Part shown: positions 43,616-51,719 of the stretch, one piece after another | Position numbering within the stretch: the stretch's first letter is position 1 | Layout: every line of letters starts with the position of its first letter | Program-made: the position numbers and the translations under genes | Assembly: GCA_023393635.1 (NCBI GenBank) | Contig: JAEWKT010000046.1 | Location: 23,584 to 87,583 of the forward strand | DNA length: 64,000 bases | Direction of reading: 5' to 3' | DNA from: Pseudomonadota bacterium | GTDB taxonomy: Bacteria > Pseudomonadota > Gammaproteobacteria > Pseudomonadales > Moraxellaceae | Notes under the pieces: model-generated | The model's input: only the letters and a program-made list of their open reading frames with translations | Told to the model about the DNA's origin: nothing | Databases searched by the model: none

Positions 43616-45277
43616 GTGGCCCAATATATTTATACCATGAATAAAGTATCCAAAATGGTTCCGCCAAAGCGCGAAATCTTAAAGGATATTTCTTTATCAT
43701 TTTTTCCAGGTGCCAAAATTGGTGTACTGGGTTTAAACGGTGCAGGTAAATCGACCTTACTGCGTATTATGGCGGGTGTTGATAAAGACTTTAACGGTGA
43801 AGCACGCGCGCAACCTGGCATTAAAATTGGCTATTTGGAGCAGGAACCAGATCTTGATCCTGCTAAAGATGTGCGTGCGAATGTTGAAGATGGCTTGCGT
43901 GAGCCTCTGGATGCGCTGGCACGTCTGGATGAAGTGTTTGGCGAATATGCCAGTGAAGATGCTGACTTTGATGCGCTGGCCAAAGAGCAGGAAAAACTTG
44001 AAGGTATTATTCAGGCATGGGATGCGCATAACTTAAATAATCAGCTGGAACAGGCTGCCGATGCATTGCGTCTACCACCGTGGGACGCTGATGTCTCCAA
44101 GTTATCGGGTGGTGAGCGTCGTCGGGTTGCCTTGTGCCGTTTGCTGCTGTCTAAGCCAGATATGCTGTTACTTGATGAGCCAACCAACCATCTGGATGCC
44201 GAGTCTGTATCGTGGCTGGAACGCTTCTTAAAAGATTTTTCTGGCACTATTGTGGCCATTACCCATGACCGTTATTTCCTGGATAACGTCGCAGAGTGGA
44301 TTTTGGAGCTTGACCGTGGTCATGGCATTCCATATCAGGGCAACTATACCAATTGGCTAGAACAAAAAACTGCGCGCCTAGAGCAGGAACAAAAGCAGGA
44401 AGAAGCCTTTGCCAAAGCCTTAAAACACGAGCTGGAATGGGTACGTAAAAACGCCAAAGGTCAGCAAGCCAAGTCTAAAGCGCGGATTGAGCGTTTTGAA
44501 GAACTCAACTCGCGCGAATTTCAACAGCGCAACGAAACTGCTGAAATTTATATACCGCCAGGTCCACGTTTAGGCAATAAAGTCATTGAAGTTGAAGGCA
44601 TTAGCAAATCATTTGATGGTCGTGTGCTGTATGAAAACTTAAGCTTTAATGTGCCACCAACAGGTATTGTTGGTATTGTCGGGCCAAACGGTGCGGGTAA
44701 AACCACACTGTTTCGCATGATTACGGGTGAAGATAAGCCTGATACAGGGTCAGTCAGCCTGGGTGAAAGTGTTAAAGTAGCCTATGTGGGTCAGATGCGT
44801 GACACTTTGGATCCTGCAAAAACCGTATGGGAAGAGGTGTCTGATGGTTTAGACATCATTACCATTGGTGAGTACACCACGCCTTCACGTGCCTATATTG
44901 GTCGCTTTAACTTTAAAGGCCAGGATCAGCAAAAACGGGTAGGTTCATTATCTGGTGGTGAGCGTAACCGCCTGCAACTGGCCAAAACCTTGCGTCAGGG
45001 TGCCAACGTTATTTTGCTTGATGAGCCATCTAACGACCTTGATGTAGAAACCTTGCGTGCGCTAGAGGAAGCCATTCAGGTATTCCCAGGTTCTGTGCTG
45101 GTGGTATCGCATGATCGCTGGTTCCTCGACCGTATTGCCACCCACATTCTGGCCTTTGAAGAAGAAGGCCCGCAGTGGTTTGACGGCAACTATAGTGAAT
45201 ACGAAGCGTATCGTAAAAAAACACTGGGTAACGAAGCCAGACCAAAGCGTGCCAAGTACCGTAAAATTGGTGGCTAA
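43616..45277 (+). CDS. ettA: Energy-dependent translational throttle protein EttA (ABC-F)
   Basis: EttA is an ABC-F ATPase that binds the ribosomal E site and gates early elongation according to the ATP/ADP ratio. The 553-residue protein has two ATPase domains: Walker A GLNGAGKST, signature LSGGERRRVALCRLLL and LLDEPTNHLDAESV in the first; GPNGAGKTT, LSGGERNRLQLAKTL and LLDEPSNDLDVETL in the second. The linker has the P-site tRNA interaction motif region rich in Glu, Lys and Gln (LEQEQKQEEAFAKALKHE). There is no membrane segment. The start is GTG with TAGGAGT upstream. Confidence 0.97.
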   Translation: MAQYIYTMNKVSKMVPPKREILKDISLSFFPGAKIGVLGLNGAGKSTLLRIMAGVDKDFNGEARAQPGIKIGYLEQEPDLDPAKDVRANVEDGLREPLDALARLDEVFGEYASEDADFDALAKEQEKLEGIIQAWDAHNLNNQLEQAADALRLPPWDADVSKLSGGERRRVALCRLLLSKPDMLLLDEPTNHLDAESVSWLERFLKDFSGTIVAITHDRYFLDNVAEWILELDRGHGIPYQGNYTNWLEQKTARLEQEQKQEEAFAKALKHELEWVRKNAKGQQAKSKARIERFEELNSREFQQRNETAEIYIPPGPRLGNKVIEVEGISKSFDGRVLYENLSFNVPPTGIVGIVGPNGAGKTTLFRMITGEDKPDTGSVSLGESVKVAYVGQMRDTLDPAKTVWEEVSDGLDIITIGEYTTPSRAYIGRFNFKGQDQQKRVGSLSGGERNRLQLAKTLRQGANVILLDEPSNDLDVETLRALEEAIQVFPGSVLVVSHDRWFLDRIATHILAFEEEGPQWFDGNYSEYEAYRKKTLGNEARPKRAKYRKIGG

Positions 45278-45301
45278 ATTTTAAGTCGATCACAGTGGCA
45301 T

Positions 45302-45331
45302 AAAAAACCTCAGTCCTTACTGGGGTTTTTT
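45302..45331 (+). terminator. Rho-independent terminator of ettA
   Basis: AAAAAACCTCAG (45302-45313) pairs with CTGGGGTTTTTT (45320-45331) across a 6-nt loop with one G-U pair, 25 bp after the stop codon, ending in six T. Confidence 0.88.
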
Positions 45332-45449
45332 ACGGCTTAAGAGTGCTATGTAAAAAAATATTATGTTTAACAGCGAAATGATACGTGGTCGGGCAGTGTG
45401 GTTTATTGCACCTATAATGAAACAAACAAGCTAACAAATAGGTATAACA

Positions 45450-45788
45450 ATGATTAAGCCACGCCCGATTTATGTTGCTGCCTTCAGTATCCTGAGTGCC
45501 AGTTTATTCATGTCATCAAATATATTGGCGGCCAGCAAATTAACTGATAAAGAGTTAAGTCACACCACCGAAGCCAATCCTGCATTGGTCAATGTACCTG
45601 ATGTTTTGGATTGCCCAGAAGATATGCCTGACGTTGATTGTACTCGCTTGCAGTATGAAAACTATGCCAATCAAACAGATCGCTCATATGATGAGTTTTT
45701 AAAAAATGAAACCACCAATCCATTACGCAACAAAGTGATTAAGCAACCGTTATTAACCCAGCCCTTGGAAAAACCAAATGCACCGTAA
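45450..45788 (+). CDS. Small exported protein, unknown; possibly cut short by a nonsense codon
   Basis: This is a 112-residue protein I do not recognise. It begins with a signal peptide (MIKPRPIY, hydrophobic core, cleavage near NILAAS). The mature part has a cysteine pair in LDCPEDMPDVDC, then TRLQYENYANQTDRSYDEFL and a Pro-rich end. The TAA at 45786 is followed in the same frame by 22 more sense codons up to a TGA at 45855, reading EQRPDVNQLYDQLKAVPNQL and on, similar in composition to the part before it. So the gene may really encode 134-135 residues, with TAA a mutation or sequencing error. It has its own promoter region after the ettA terminator. Confidence 0.65.
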   Translation: MIKPRPIYVAAFSILSASLFMSSNILAASKLTDKELSHTTEANPALVNVPDVLDCPEDMPDVDCTRLQYENYANQTDRSYDEFLKNETTNPLRNKVIKQPLLTQPLEKPNAP

Positions 45789-45927
45789 GAACAGCGTCCT
45801 GATGTGAATCAGCTGTATGACCAGCTAAAAGCGGTGCCAAATCAGTTGCCTCAATGAACCAGGTCACACAATAATGGGATTATTATTAAAAGTTACGCAA
45901 TAATAGTGAATATTGTATAGCTTTTCT

Positions 45928-45963
45928 AAAAAAGTGGCGCTATACTACGCCACGCACTTTTTT
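45928..45963 (+). terminator. Probable terminator after the small exported protein gene
   Basis: GTGGCG (45934-45939) and CGCCAC (45948-45953) form a GC-rich stem flanked by A6 upstream and, after four bases, T6 (45958-45963). The loop contains TATACT, so a -10 element for the downstream helicase gene is an alternative reading. Confidence 0.55.
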
Positions 45964-46223
45964 CCGTTCATCGCCTGAACATCATATCAGATTTATGATT
46001 GCGCGTTCACAGTCCTTAGGATGACTATTCCTCGCGCCTCACATCTCGTGTCAGTCCCAACTGACCACCTTTTTCAGGCTGCTGCCGTAAGCTGCTGTGC
46101 GTATACTGCATCGTCTTTGTAAGCCTAAGCCCACTGACAAGAGTCAGATTTCTGCTTTGCTGCCTGATGCCGATGTCTATTTTATGACTTTATTGGAGCG
46201 CCCAACATGGGGCGACATACTCT
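45964..46223 (+). other. Long leader region of the DEAD-box helicase gene
   Basis: About 260 bp precede the helicase ATG without a recognised gene. A 33-codon ORF (46021-46122, ATG to TAA) is present but has no properly spaced ribosome binding site. A long structured 5' leader would fit autoregulated or cold-controlled helicase genes; this is inference only. Confidence 0.35.
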
Positions 46224-48083
46224 ATGAGCACCACTTTTGCTGATTTTCCTTTAGCTGAACAATATCAAAAAGCCTTAACTGATCTAGGCTTTACTGCACC
46301 AACCCCTGTACAGGCTGCTGCTATTCCTGCCGCATTAGAAGGCAAAGATTTATTGGTATCAAGCCAGACAGGTAGTGGTAAAACCGTTGCCTTTTTATTA
46401 CCTACATTGAATCCACTGGCAGAAGCCAATGCATTGCAATCTGCTAAAGATCGCATGAAATCAATTACTGCCCCACAAGTACTGGTACTATGCCCAACGC
46501 GTGAATTGGCACAGCAAGTAAGCCAGGACGCCATTGCACTGGTTCGCCATGTCCGTGGTTTGCGTGTTGCTACCATTGTTGGCGGTATGCCTTTTGGTAA
46601 ACAAATTGCCCAGTTAAAAGGCGCACAGCTGGTTGTAGCAACCCCAGGTCGTTTACTTGATTTGGTCAACCGTCGTCAAATTAGCCTCAATGATGTTGAT
46701 GCGTTAATTGTTGATGAAGCAGACCGTATGCTGGATTTAGGTTTTTCTGATGATCTGGAAGCCATTAGTGACTTAGCGCGCGGCCGTAAACAAACCTTAA
46801 TGTTCTCTGCAACATTTGCGGGTCGTATTGTTCATCTTGCTGAAAAAATGATGAACGATCCTGTACGTATTGCCATTGAAACTGGCTCTACCACCAACGT
46901 GGATATTGAACAAACGCTGCATTATGCAGATGGCTTTGAACACAAGAAAAAATTGCTGGCGCATTGGTTAAGTGATGAAACCATGGATCAGGCAGTTGTG
47001 TTTGCAAGCACCCAGGAAGACACTGACATGTTGGCTGAAGAGCTGGCTGAAGCAGGTCATCTGGTCGTTGCACTGCATGGTGCTATGCCACAAACCGTGC
47101 GTAATCGTCGTATTAAAACGCTGCGTGACGGCCGTGCCCGTGTGCTGGTTGCCACTGATGTTGCGGCGCGTGGTTTAGACGTTCCTGGGATTAGCCATGT
47201 GATTAACTTTGGTTTACCCATGAAAAACGAAGACTATGTACATCGCATTGGCCGTACTGGTCGTGCTGGTCGTAGTGGCCGTGCGATTACTTTAGCCTTA
47301 CATCGTGAGCGCGGTAAAATCCGTGGTCTTGAAGATTATTTAAGTGCCCGTCTGGCGGTGACTGAAATTGCTGGCCTTGAGCCAACGCCACAGGCAGAAC
47401 GTCCACGTGGAGCAGGTCGTAATGACCGCGGTGGCAACAGCCGTGGTGGTCGTTCAGGTGGCCGTCGTTTTGAGGGTGAATCCCGTTTTGGTAGTGGCGA
47501 GCGTCGTCCATTCAACCGTGATGGCGGTGATCGTTCAGATAGTCGTCCAGCACGTCCGTTTAACCGTGATGGTGGTGAACAGCGCCGTAGTTTTGGCAAT
47601 AGCGAAGGTGGCGAGCGTCGTCCATTTAACCGCGATGGTGGTAACGAGCGTCGCAGCTTTGGTAATAGCGAAGGTGGTGAACGTCGCCCGTTTAATCGTG
47701 ATGGTGGCGAACAACGTCGTAGCTTTGGTGGCGGCAATGACCGTCCAGCGCGTCCGTTCAACCGTGATGGTGGTAACGAACGTCGCAGCTTTGGCGGTGG
47801 CAACAGCAACGATGATAACCGTGGTAACCGTGTAGATTACCGCAGTGAGCGTCCAGCACGTCCGTTTAACCGTGATGGTGGCGAACAACGCCGTAGCTTT
47901 GGTGGCAATGACCGTCCAGCACGTCGCGAGTTTGGTGGTAGTGACCGTCCAGTACGTCGTGAATTTGGTGGCGAGCGTAGCTTTGGTGCTACTGACCGCG
48001 CACCCAGTGTTGAGCATAAAACACGCCGTTTTAAAGACCAGGCGTATGCCAACAAGCCACGTTTTAACGCGAATGATGATTAA
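46224..48083 (+). CDS. DEAD-box RNA helicase with Arg/Gly-rich repeat tail
   Basis: This is a 619-residue ATP-dependent RNA helicase. The core has the Q motif (FTAPTPVQAAAIP, about 23-35), motif I QTGSGKT (48-54), Ia PTRELAQQ, Ib TPGRLLD, motif II DEAD (about 163-166), SAT, ARGLDVPGISHVIN and motif VI HRIGRTGRAGRSG. From about residue 395 the chain is low-complexity, with six copies of RPFNRDGG and five of RRSFG, then FGGSDRPVRREFGG. Such tails bind RNA and promote condensates. The repeats are near-identical at DNA level too. Whether it is the DeaD, RhlE or RhlB counterpart is not settled; a terminator follows. Confidence 0.93.
   Translation: MSTTFADFPLAEQYQKALTDLGFTAPTPVQAAAIPAALEGKDLLVSSQTGSGKTVAFLLPTLNPLAEANALQSAKDRMKSITAPQVLVLCPTRELAQQVSQDAIALVRHVRGLRVATIVGGMPFGKQIAQLKGAQLVVATPGRLLDLVNRRQISLNDVDALIVDEADRMLDLGFSDDLEAISDLARGRKQTLMFSATFAGRIVHLAEKMMNDPVRIAIETGSTTNVDIEQTLHYADGFEHKKKLLAHWLSDETMDQAVVFASTQEDTDMLAEELAEAGHLVVALHGAMPQTVRNRRIKTLRDGRARVLVATDVAARGLDVPGISHVINFGLPMKNEDYVHRIGRTGRAGRSGRAITLALHRERGKIRGLEDYLSARLAVTEIAGLEPTPQAERPRGAGRNDRGGNSRGGRSGGRRFEGESRFGSGERRPFNRDGGDRSDSRPARPFNRDGGEQRRSFGNSEGGERRPFNRDGGNERRSFGNSEGGERRPFNRDGGEQRRSFGGGNDRPARPFNRDGGNERRSFGGGNSNDDNRGNRVDYRSERPARPFNRDGGEQRRSFGGNDRPARREFGGSDRPVRREFGGERSFGATDRAPSVEHKTRRFKDQAYANKPRFNANDD
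47500..47905 (+). repeat. Tandem-type coding repeat in the helicase tail
   Basis: Units coding for RPFNRDGG plus ERRSFG or EQRRSFG occur six times with spacing of roughly 60-110 bases and very similar nucleotide sequence. This explains long spurious reading frames in other frames and on the opposite strand. Confidence 0.8.
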
Positions 48084-48106
48084 TTTTATCCATTAATCAT
48101 CTCAGC

Positions 48107-48137
48107 AAAAAGGTCGATTTTTATGTCGGCCTTTTTT
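48107..48137 (+). terminator. Rho-independent terminator of the helicase gene
   Basis: AAAAAGGTCGA (48107-48117) pairs with TCGGCCTTTTT (48126-48136) with one G-U pair, followed by T. It lies 23 bp after the stop codon. Confidence 0.88.
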
Positions 48138-48216
48138 ATTGCTAAAAATTTGTAATGAATAATGCTAGAATCGGTGCCACAAGGTTGATGACATGAACAT
48201 TAAAAAGGAATAAAAA

Positions 48217-48366
48217 ATGCCATACTTATTTGTGTTTTTAGTTGGTTTAAATGCAGTTTACTTGGGTTATCAGTTATTACAGGAAAAAGAACCCTCTGTA
48301 CTGCCAGAATTTAAAATCCAGCAGGCTGAGGTATATCCAAAAACTATTCAGTTGGTAGAAAAATAA
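48217..48366 (+). CDS. Short membrane-anchored peptide, unknown
   Basis: This 49-residue protein was read directly from the sequence and is too short for usual ORF cut-offs. AAGGAA lies 6 bases before the ATG, an excellent site. The N-terminal 20 residues are hydrophobic (PYLFVFLVGLNAVYLGYQLL) and are followed by a charged, Gln/Glu-rich tail (QEKEPSVLPEFKIQQAEV). It could sit in the inner membrane with the tail in the cytoplasm or periplasm. It is placed between the helicase terminator and the mla operon and has its own start region. I do not recognise a family. Confidence 0.6.
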   Translation: MPYLFVFLVGLNAVYLGYQLLQEKEPSVLPEFKIQQAEVYPKTIQLVEK

Positions 48367-48492
48367 GTTTTAAGCCACTTAAAATTTGCCTGCATAGGCT
48401 TAAAACAAAAGCACTACGGTAGCTACTTATCGTGTTAGGCAAAGTATGCTAAAGTTCTTTTAATAAATATTTTGTTACGGATTATTGTGCGC

Positions 48493-49335
48493 ATGGTTGA
48501 CACCCAGAATCGGACACAAGATTCGCAAATTCTAAACAGCGACTCCTTAGTTGATGTTAAGGACTTGGTTTTCTTTCGTGGTGATCGTGCTATTTATGAT
48601 GGCGTCAATATGCAGTTCCAGCGTGGTCAAGTTACTGGAATTATGGGGCCATCAGGCACAGGAAAAACCACGTTATTACGCTTAATTGGCGGGCAGTTGC
48701 AGCCTCATCGCGGCCAAGTGCTATTTGAGCAAAAAAATATTGCTACCTTAAGCCGTCAGGATTTATTTAAAGTGCGCGCGCGCATGGGCATGCTGTTTCA
48801 AAGTGGTGCGCTATTTACCGATATGACCGTGTATGAAAACGTGGCCTTTCCGTTACGGGCACACACGCGTTTGCCAGAGCATTTAATTGCTGAACTTGTG
48901 GGTTTAAAACTTGAAGCAGTGGGCTTGCGCGGTACCGAGCAACTGCTACCGTCTGAGTTATCGGGTGGTATGAACCGCCGCGTGGCCTTGGCACGTGCTA
49001 TTGCGCTTGACCCTGATTTAATTATGTACGATGAGCCTTTTGCAGGACAGGATCCTATTGTAAAAGGGGTCTTAACGCGCTTAATTCGTACCTTGCGTGA
49101 GGCACTGGGTTTAACCACCCTTATTGTATCGCATGATGTAGATGAGACTTTATCCATCTCAGATTATGTCTATGTGGTTGCCGAAGGTAAGGTCATGGGC
49201 GAAGGCACGCCGCAGCAATTGCGTGATTCTGCATCACCGTTTGTACAGCAATTTTTAAATGGTTATGCCGAAGGGCCTGTTGAGTTCCAGTATAGCCAAA
49301 CTCCTTATTTACGACTGAATGGAGATAAAACGTGA
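48493..49335 (+). CDS. mlaF: Phospholipid ABC transporter ATP-binding protein MlaF
   Basis: MlaF is the ATPase of the Mla system that keeps phospholipids out of the outer leaflet of the outer membrane. About 280 residues, with Walker A GPSGTGKTT, FQSGALFTDMTVYENVAFPLR (Q loop and typical MlaF follow-on), signature LSGGMNRRVALARAI, Walker B LIMYDEPFAGQDPI and the switch SHDVDE. The start could be GTG at 48487 (GGA 5 bases before it) or ATG at 48493; a TTG at 48472 is also open. Its end overlaps the mlaE start by four bases. It leads the mlaFEDCB operon. Confidence 0.95.
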   Translation: MVDTQNRTQDSQILNSDSLVDVKDLVFFRGDRAIYDGVNMQFQRGQVTGIMGPSGTGKTTLLRLIGGQLQPHRGQVLFEQKNIATLSRQDLFKVRARMGMLFQSGALFTDMTVYENVAFPLRAHTRLPEHLIAELVGLKLEAVGLRGTEQLLPSELSGGMNRRVALARAIALDPDLIMYDEPFAGQDPIVKGVLTRLIRTLREALGLTTLIVSHDVDETLSISDYVYVVAEGKVMGEGTPQQLRDSASPFVQQFLNGYAEGPVEFQYSQTPYLRLNGDKT

Positions 49336-50111
49336 ACCCCATTCAGCACCTTGGCCGTGCCGTGATTGATCGCATTGCAGGCATTGGCGCGGCAACTTTC
49401 TTATTAATCCGAACCTTGCTGGCAGTACCCACGCGTGGCGGTTTTGGCTTGTTTATCGAGCAAATGTACCGTGTGGGTGTGATGTCCTTACTCATTATAT
49501 CAGTTTCTGGGCTGTTTATTGGTCTGGTATTGGGCTTGCAGCTGTATTCAATCTTAATTCGCTTTGGCAGTGAATCAATGTTGGGTACAGGGGTTTCTTT
49601 AACCTTGCTGCGCGAGCTTGGCCCTGTGGTGGCTGCCTTGCTGTTTGCTGGCCGTGCAGGTTCAGCCCTTACTGCCGAAATTGGCTTGATGAAAGCCACT
49701 GAGCAGTTGTCCAGTATGGAAATGATTGGTGTTGACCCACTGCGTCGCATCGTGGCACCCCGATTATGGGCAGGGATTGTCAGTTTGCCATTACTGGCCA
49801 TTATTTTTTCTGCTATTGGTATTTTGGGCGGTAAGTTTGTAGGCGTCGATTGGCTCGGTGTTGATGAGGGCTCTTTTTGGTCTAGCATGCAAAGCAGCGT
49901 TAGTTTTATGGATGATATCGTCAACGGTATTATTAAAAGCGTTGTGTTTGCCGTGGTATGTACGTGGATTGCGGTTTATCAGGGTTATGCTTGTGCCCCC
50001 ACGTCAGAAGGCATCTCTACTGCCACTACCCGTACCGTTGTTTATTCATCCCTGGCTGTGCTGGGACTAGATTTTGTTCTGACTGCGGTCATGTTCGGAG
50101 GATTGTCATGA
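49332..50111 (+). CDS. mlaE: Phospholipid ABC transporter permease MlaE
   Basis: This 259-residue inner-membrane permease of the MlaE family has about five or six hydrophobic segments. Hallmarks are FIEQMYRVGVMSLLIISVSGLFIGLVLGLQ, then LLRELGPVVAALLFAGRAGSALTAEIGLMKATEQLSSMEMIGVDPLRRIVAPRLWAG, the strongly conserved core, and a C-terminal GVSTATTRTVVYSS-like GISTATTRTVV. The start is GTG overlapping the end of mlaF (GTGA). Together with MlaF and MlaD it forms the membrane complex. Confidence 0.96.
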   Translation: MNPIQHLGRAVIDRIAGIGAATFLLIRTLLAVPTRGGFGLFIEQMYRVGVMSLLIISVSGLFIGLVLGLQLYSILIRFGSESMLGTGVSLTLLRELGPVVAALLFAGRAGSALTAEIGLMKATEQLSSMEMIGVDPLRRIVAPRLWAGIVSLPLLAIIFSAIGILGGKFVGVDWLGVDEGSFWSSMQSSVSFMDDIVNGIIKSVVFAVVCTWIAVYQGYACAPTSEGISTATTRTVVYSSLAVLGLDFVLTAVMFGGLS

Positions 50112-50623
50112 GGACACGAAGCAGTGAACTCACCGTAGGTATTTTTGTCATTGTTGCGGCAATTGCCCTGTTTTTTTTAGCCATGAAAGTCAGTGGCTTG
50201 ACGGGCAGCAATTATGGAGACACCTATACGCTAACCGCACAATTTAATAATGTGAATGGCTTAAAGCCGCGTGCTAAAATTACCATTAGTGGCGTTAATA
50301 TCGGACGTGTGTCCCGTATTGAACTAGACCCTAAAACCTTGCAAGCCAATGTGGTGATGGATATTGATAGCAAGGTGGATTCTATTGATGATGACGCTTA
50401 TGTCATGGTGGCAACCAATGGAATATTAGGTGAAAAATATTTAAAAGTAGTGCCTGGCGCGGGTGAGAAGTATTACAAAGATGGTGATGTAATTACCCAG
50501 ACTCAAGGCTCTATGGACATTGAAGATTTAATCAATAAATTTATTACTGGTGGTGCAGGCTCAACAACCAAAGCAGCACCAGCTGTAGAAGCAGCAACAG
50601 AGGATTTTGCTGAAGGCTTTTAG
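50108..50623 (+). CDS. mlaD: Mla system substrate-binding subunit MlaD (MCE domain)
   Basis: MlaD is the inner-membrane-anchored MCE protein that forms a hexameric ring for phospholipid passage. The ATG at 50108 overlaps the mlaE stop (ATGA) and gives 171 residues; an open upstream extension is inside mlaE and not real. The protein has one N-terminal membrane helix (about 9-29) and then an MCE domain (YTLTAQFNNVNGLKPRAKITISGVNIGRVS and TNGILGEKYLKVVPG), followed by a DVITQTQGSMDIEDLINKF tail and an Ala-rich end, the usual MlaD layout. Confidence 0.96.
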   Translation: MRTRSSELTVGIFVIVAAIALFFLAMKVSGLTGSNYGDTYTLTAQFNNVNGLKPRAKITISGVNIGRVSRIELDPKTLQANVVMDIDSKVDSIDDDAYVMVATNGILGEKYLKVVPGAGEKYYKDGDVITQTQGSMDIEDLINKFITGGAGSTTKAAPAVEAATEDFAEGF

Positions 50624-50686
50624 TGATATGACCCTTAAGCCGCATCATCTTTTATCGCGTGTTTCCCCAAGTAAGAGAGGAATAGC

Positions 50687-51316
50687 ATGAAATTTAAAGC
50701 ACTACCAACAGCGTTAACCACTAGCATGATGGCTGTAATGCTCGCCAGTACCAGTGTGCAGGCTGCACCAGAGCCAGCTCCTGTGTTTGTTAAGCGAATT
50801 TCCGATAAATTGGTAGATCGCTTGGTGCAAGAGCGCGCCAATTATCAAAAAAATCCAGCAGTGCTCAATACCATTGTGAAAGAAAACATCGAACCTTATG
50901 TTGATTTTAATGGTTTTGCGCGTGGTGTGATGGGGCAGTACTATCGCCAGGCCACGCCAGCACAACGCAATAATTTTACGCAGACCTTCCGCCAAAGCTT
51001 AGTGCGTACCTATGCAAAAGGCCTGGCTGCCTATAACAATGAAAGTTATAGTATTCGCCCATTCACTGCTGGTCGCGATCCAAGCAAAGCAGTAGTAAGC
51101 ATGGATTTTAAAACCAATAATGGCAATATCCCCGTTACTTATCAGTTGATTCAAAGTGGCGATAGCTGGAAAGTTCGTAACGTGTCGTTAAATGGTATTG
51201 ATATTGGCTTAACTTTCCGTAACCAGTTTGCTTCTACGGTACAAAACAATAAGGGTAATCTAGACAATGCGATTGCTAGCTTTACACCTTCAGCTGATGC
51301 CGCAGGTAGTAAATAA
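50687..51316 (+). CDS. mlaC: Periplasmic phospholipid-binding protein MlaC
   Basis: MlaC ferries phospholipids between the outer-membrane MlaA-porin complex and MlaFEDB. The 209-residue protein has a signal peptide (cleaved after SVQAA, about residue 26) and the MlaC/Ttg2D fold with VKENIEPYVDFNGFARGVMGQYYRQATPAQRNNFTQTFRQSL and SIRPFTAGRDPSKAVVSM, then VRNVSLNGIDIGLTFRNQF. AGAGAGGAAT precedes the ATG. Its last base is shared with the mlaB start. No mlaA gene is in the window. Confidence 0.95.
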   Translation: MKFKALPTALTTSMMAVMLASTSVQAAPEPAPVFVKRISDKLVDRLVQERANYQKNPAVLNTIVKENIEPYVDFNGFARGVMGQYYRQATPAQRNNFTQTFRQSLVRTYAKGLAAYNNESYSIRPFTAGRDPSKAVVSMDFKTNNGNIPVTYQLIQSGDSWKVRNVSLNGIDIGLTFRNQFASTVQNNKGNLDNAIASFTPSADAAGSK

Positions 51317-51612
51317 TGAGTCAGGCTGCACAATTGAGCCTGACGGATCAACAAATACAGCTCAAGGGCAGTATTAACTTTGATAATGCTGCTCAAGTCT
51401 ATGAGCAGGGGCTTAAGTTGTTAAAGCAACAAACCCAATGGCCGTTAATAGTTGATCTTTCGGGTTTAGAAGCCAGTAACACCATTGCCTTGGCGGTATT
51501 TGTGCAATGGGTAAGGCAGTGTGCAGCAGGACAAAATATTGTGTTGCAACACACGCCTGAAAAAATGCAGGCGATTATTAATGCTTCTAATTTGCAACAG
51601 GCGTTTGTCTAG
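51316..51612 (+). CDS. mlaB: STAS-domain protein MlaB
   Basis: This 98-residue cytoplasmic STAS protein stabilises and regulates MlaF. The pattern LSLTDQQIQLKGSINFDNAAQVYEQG, WPLIVDLSGLEASNTIALAVFVQWVR matches MlaB, including the Ser/Thr pair of the STAS core. It overlaps the mlaC stop by one base (TAATG), so it is translationally coupled. It is the last gene of the operon; a terminator follows after about 80 bp. Confidence 0.92.
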   Translation: MSQAAQLSLTDQQIQLKGSINFDNAAQVYEQGLKLLKQQTQWPLIVDLSGLEASNTIALAVFVQWVRQCAAGQNIVLQHTPEKMQAIINASNLQQAFV

Positions 51613-51691
51613 AAGCAACTTAGTGCAAAAGTAATGGGTTTATATAGTCTTTTTAAGTGTTGTAGTCGTTAATATAATAGAAGTGAGTAAT

Positions 51692-51719
51692 AAAAAAGCC
51701 AGCATTAGCTGGCTTTTTT
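51692..51719. terminator. Bidirectional terminator overlapping the end of the downstream gene
   Basis: AAAAAAGCCAGC (51692-51703) and GCTGGCTTTTTT (51708-51719) form a perfect 12-bp stem with a 4-nt loop. It ends the mla operon on the + strand. On the minus strand its loop contains the TAA stop of the convergent gene, so half of the stem is coding sequence. Confidence 0.9.

Noticed and set aside
47336..48055. Several 70-160-codon open frames on both strands over the helicase tail
   Set aside because: They arise from the Arg/Gly coding repeats; their translations are monotone (Pro/Leu/Arg or Thr/Ala/Val) and lack ribosome sites.
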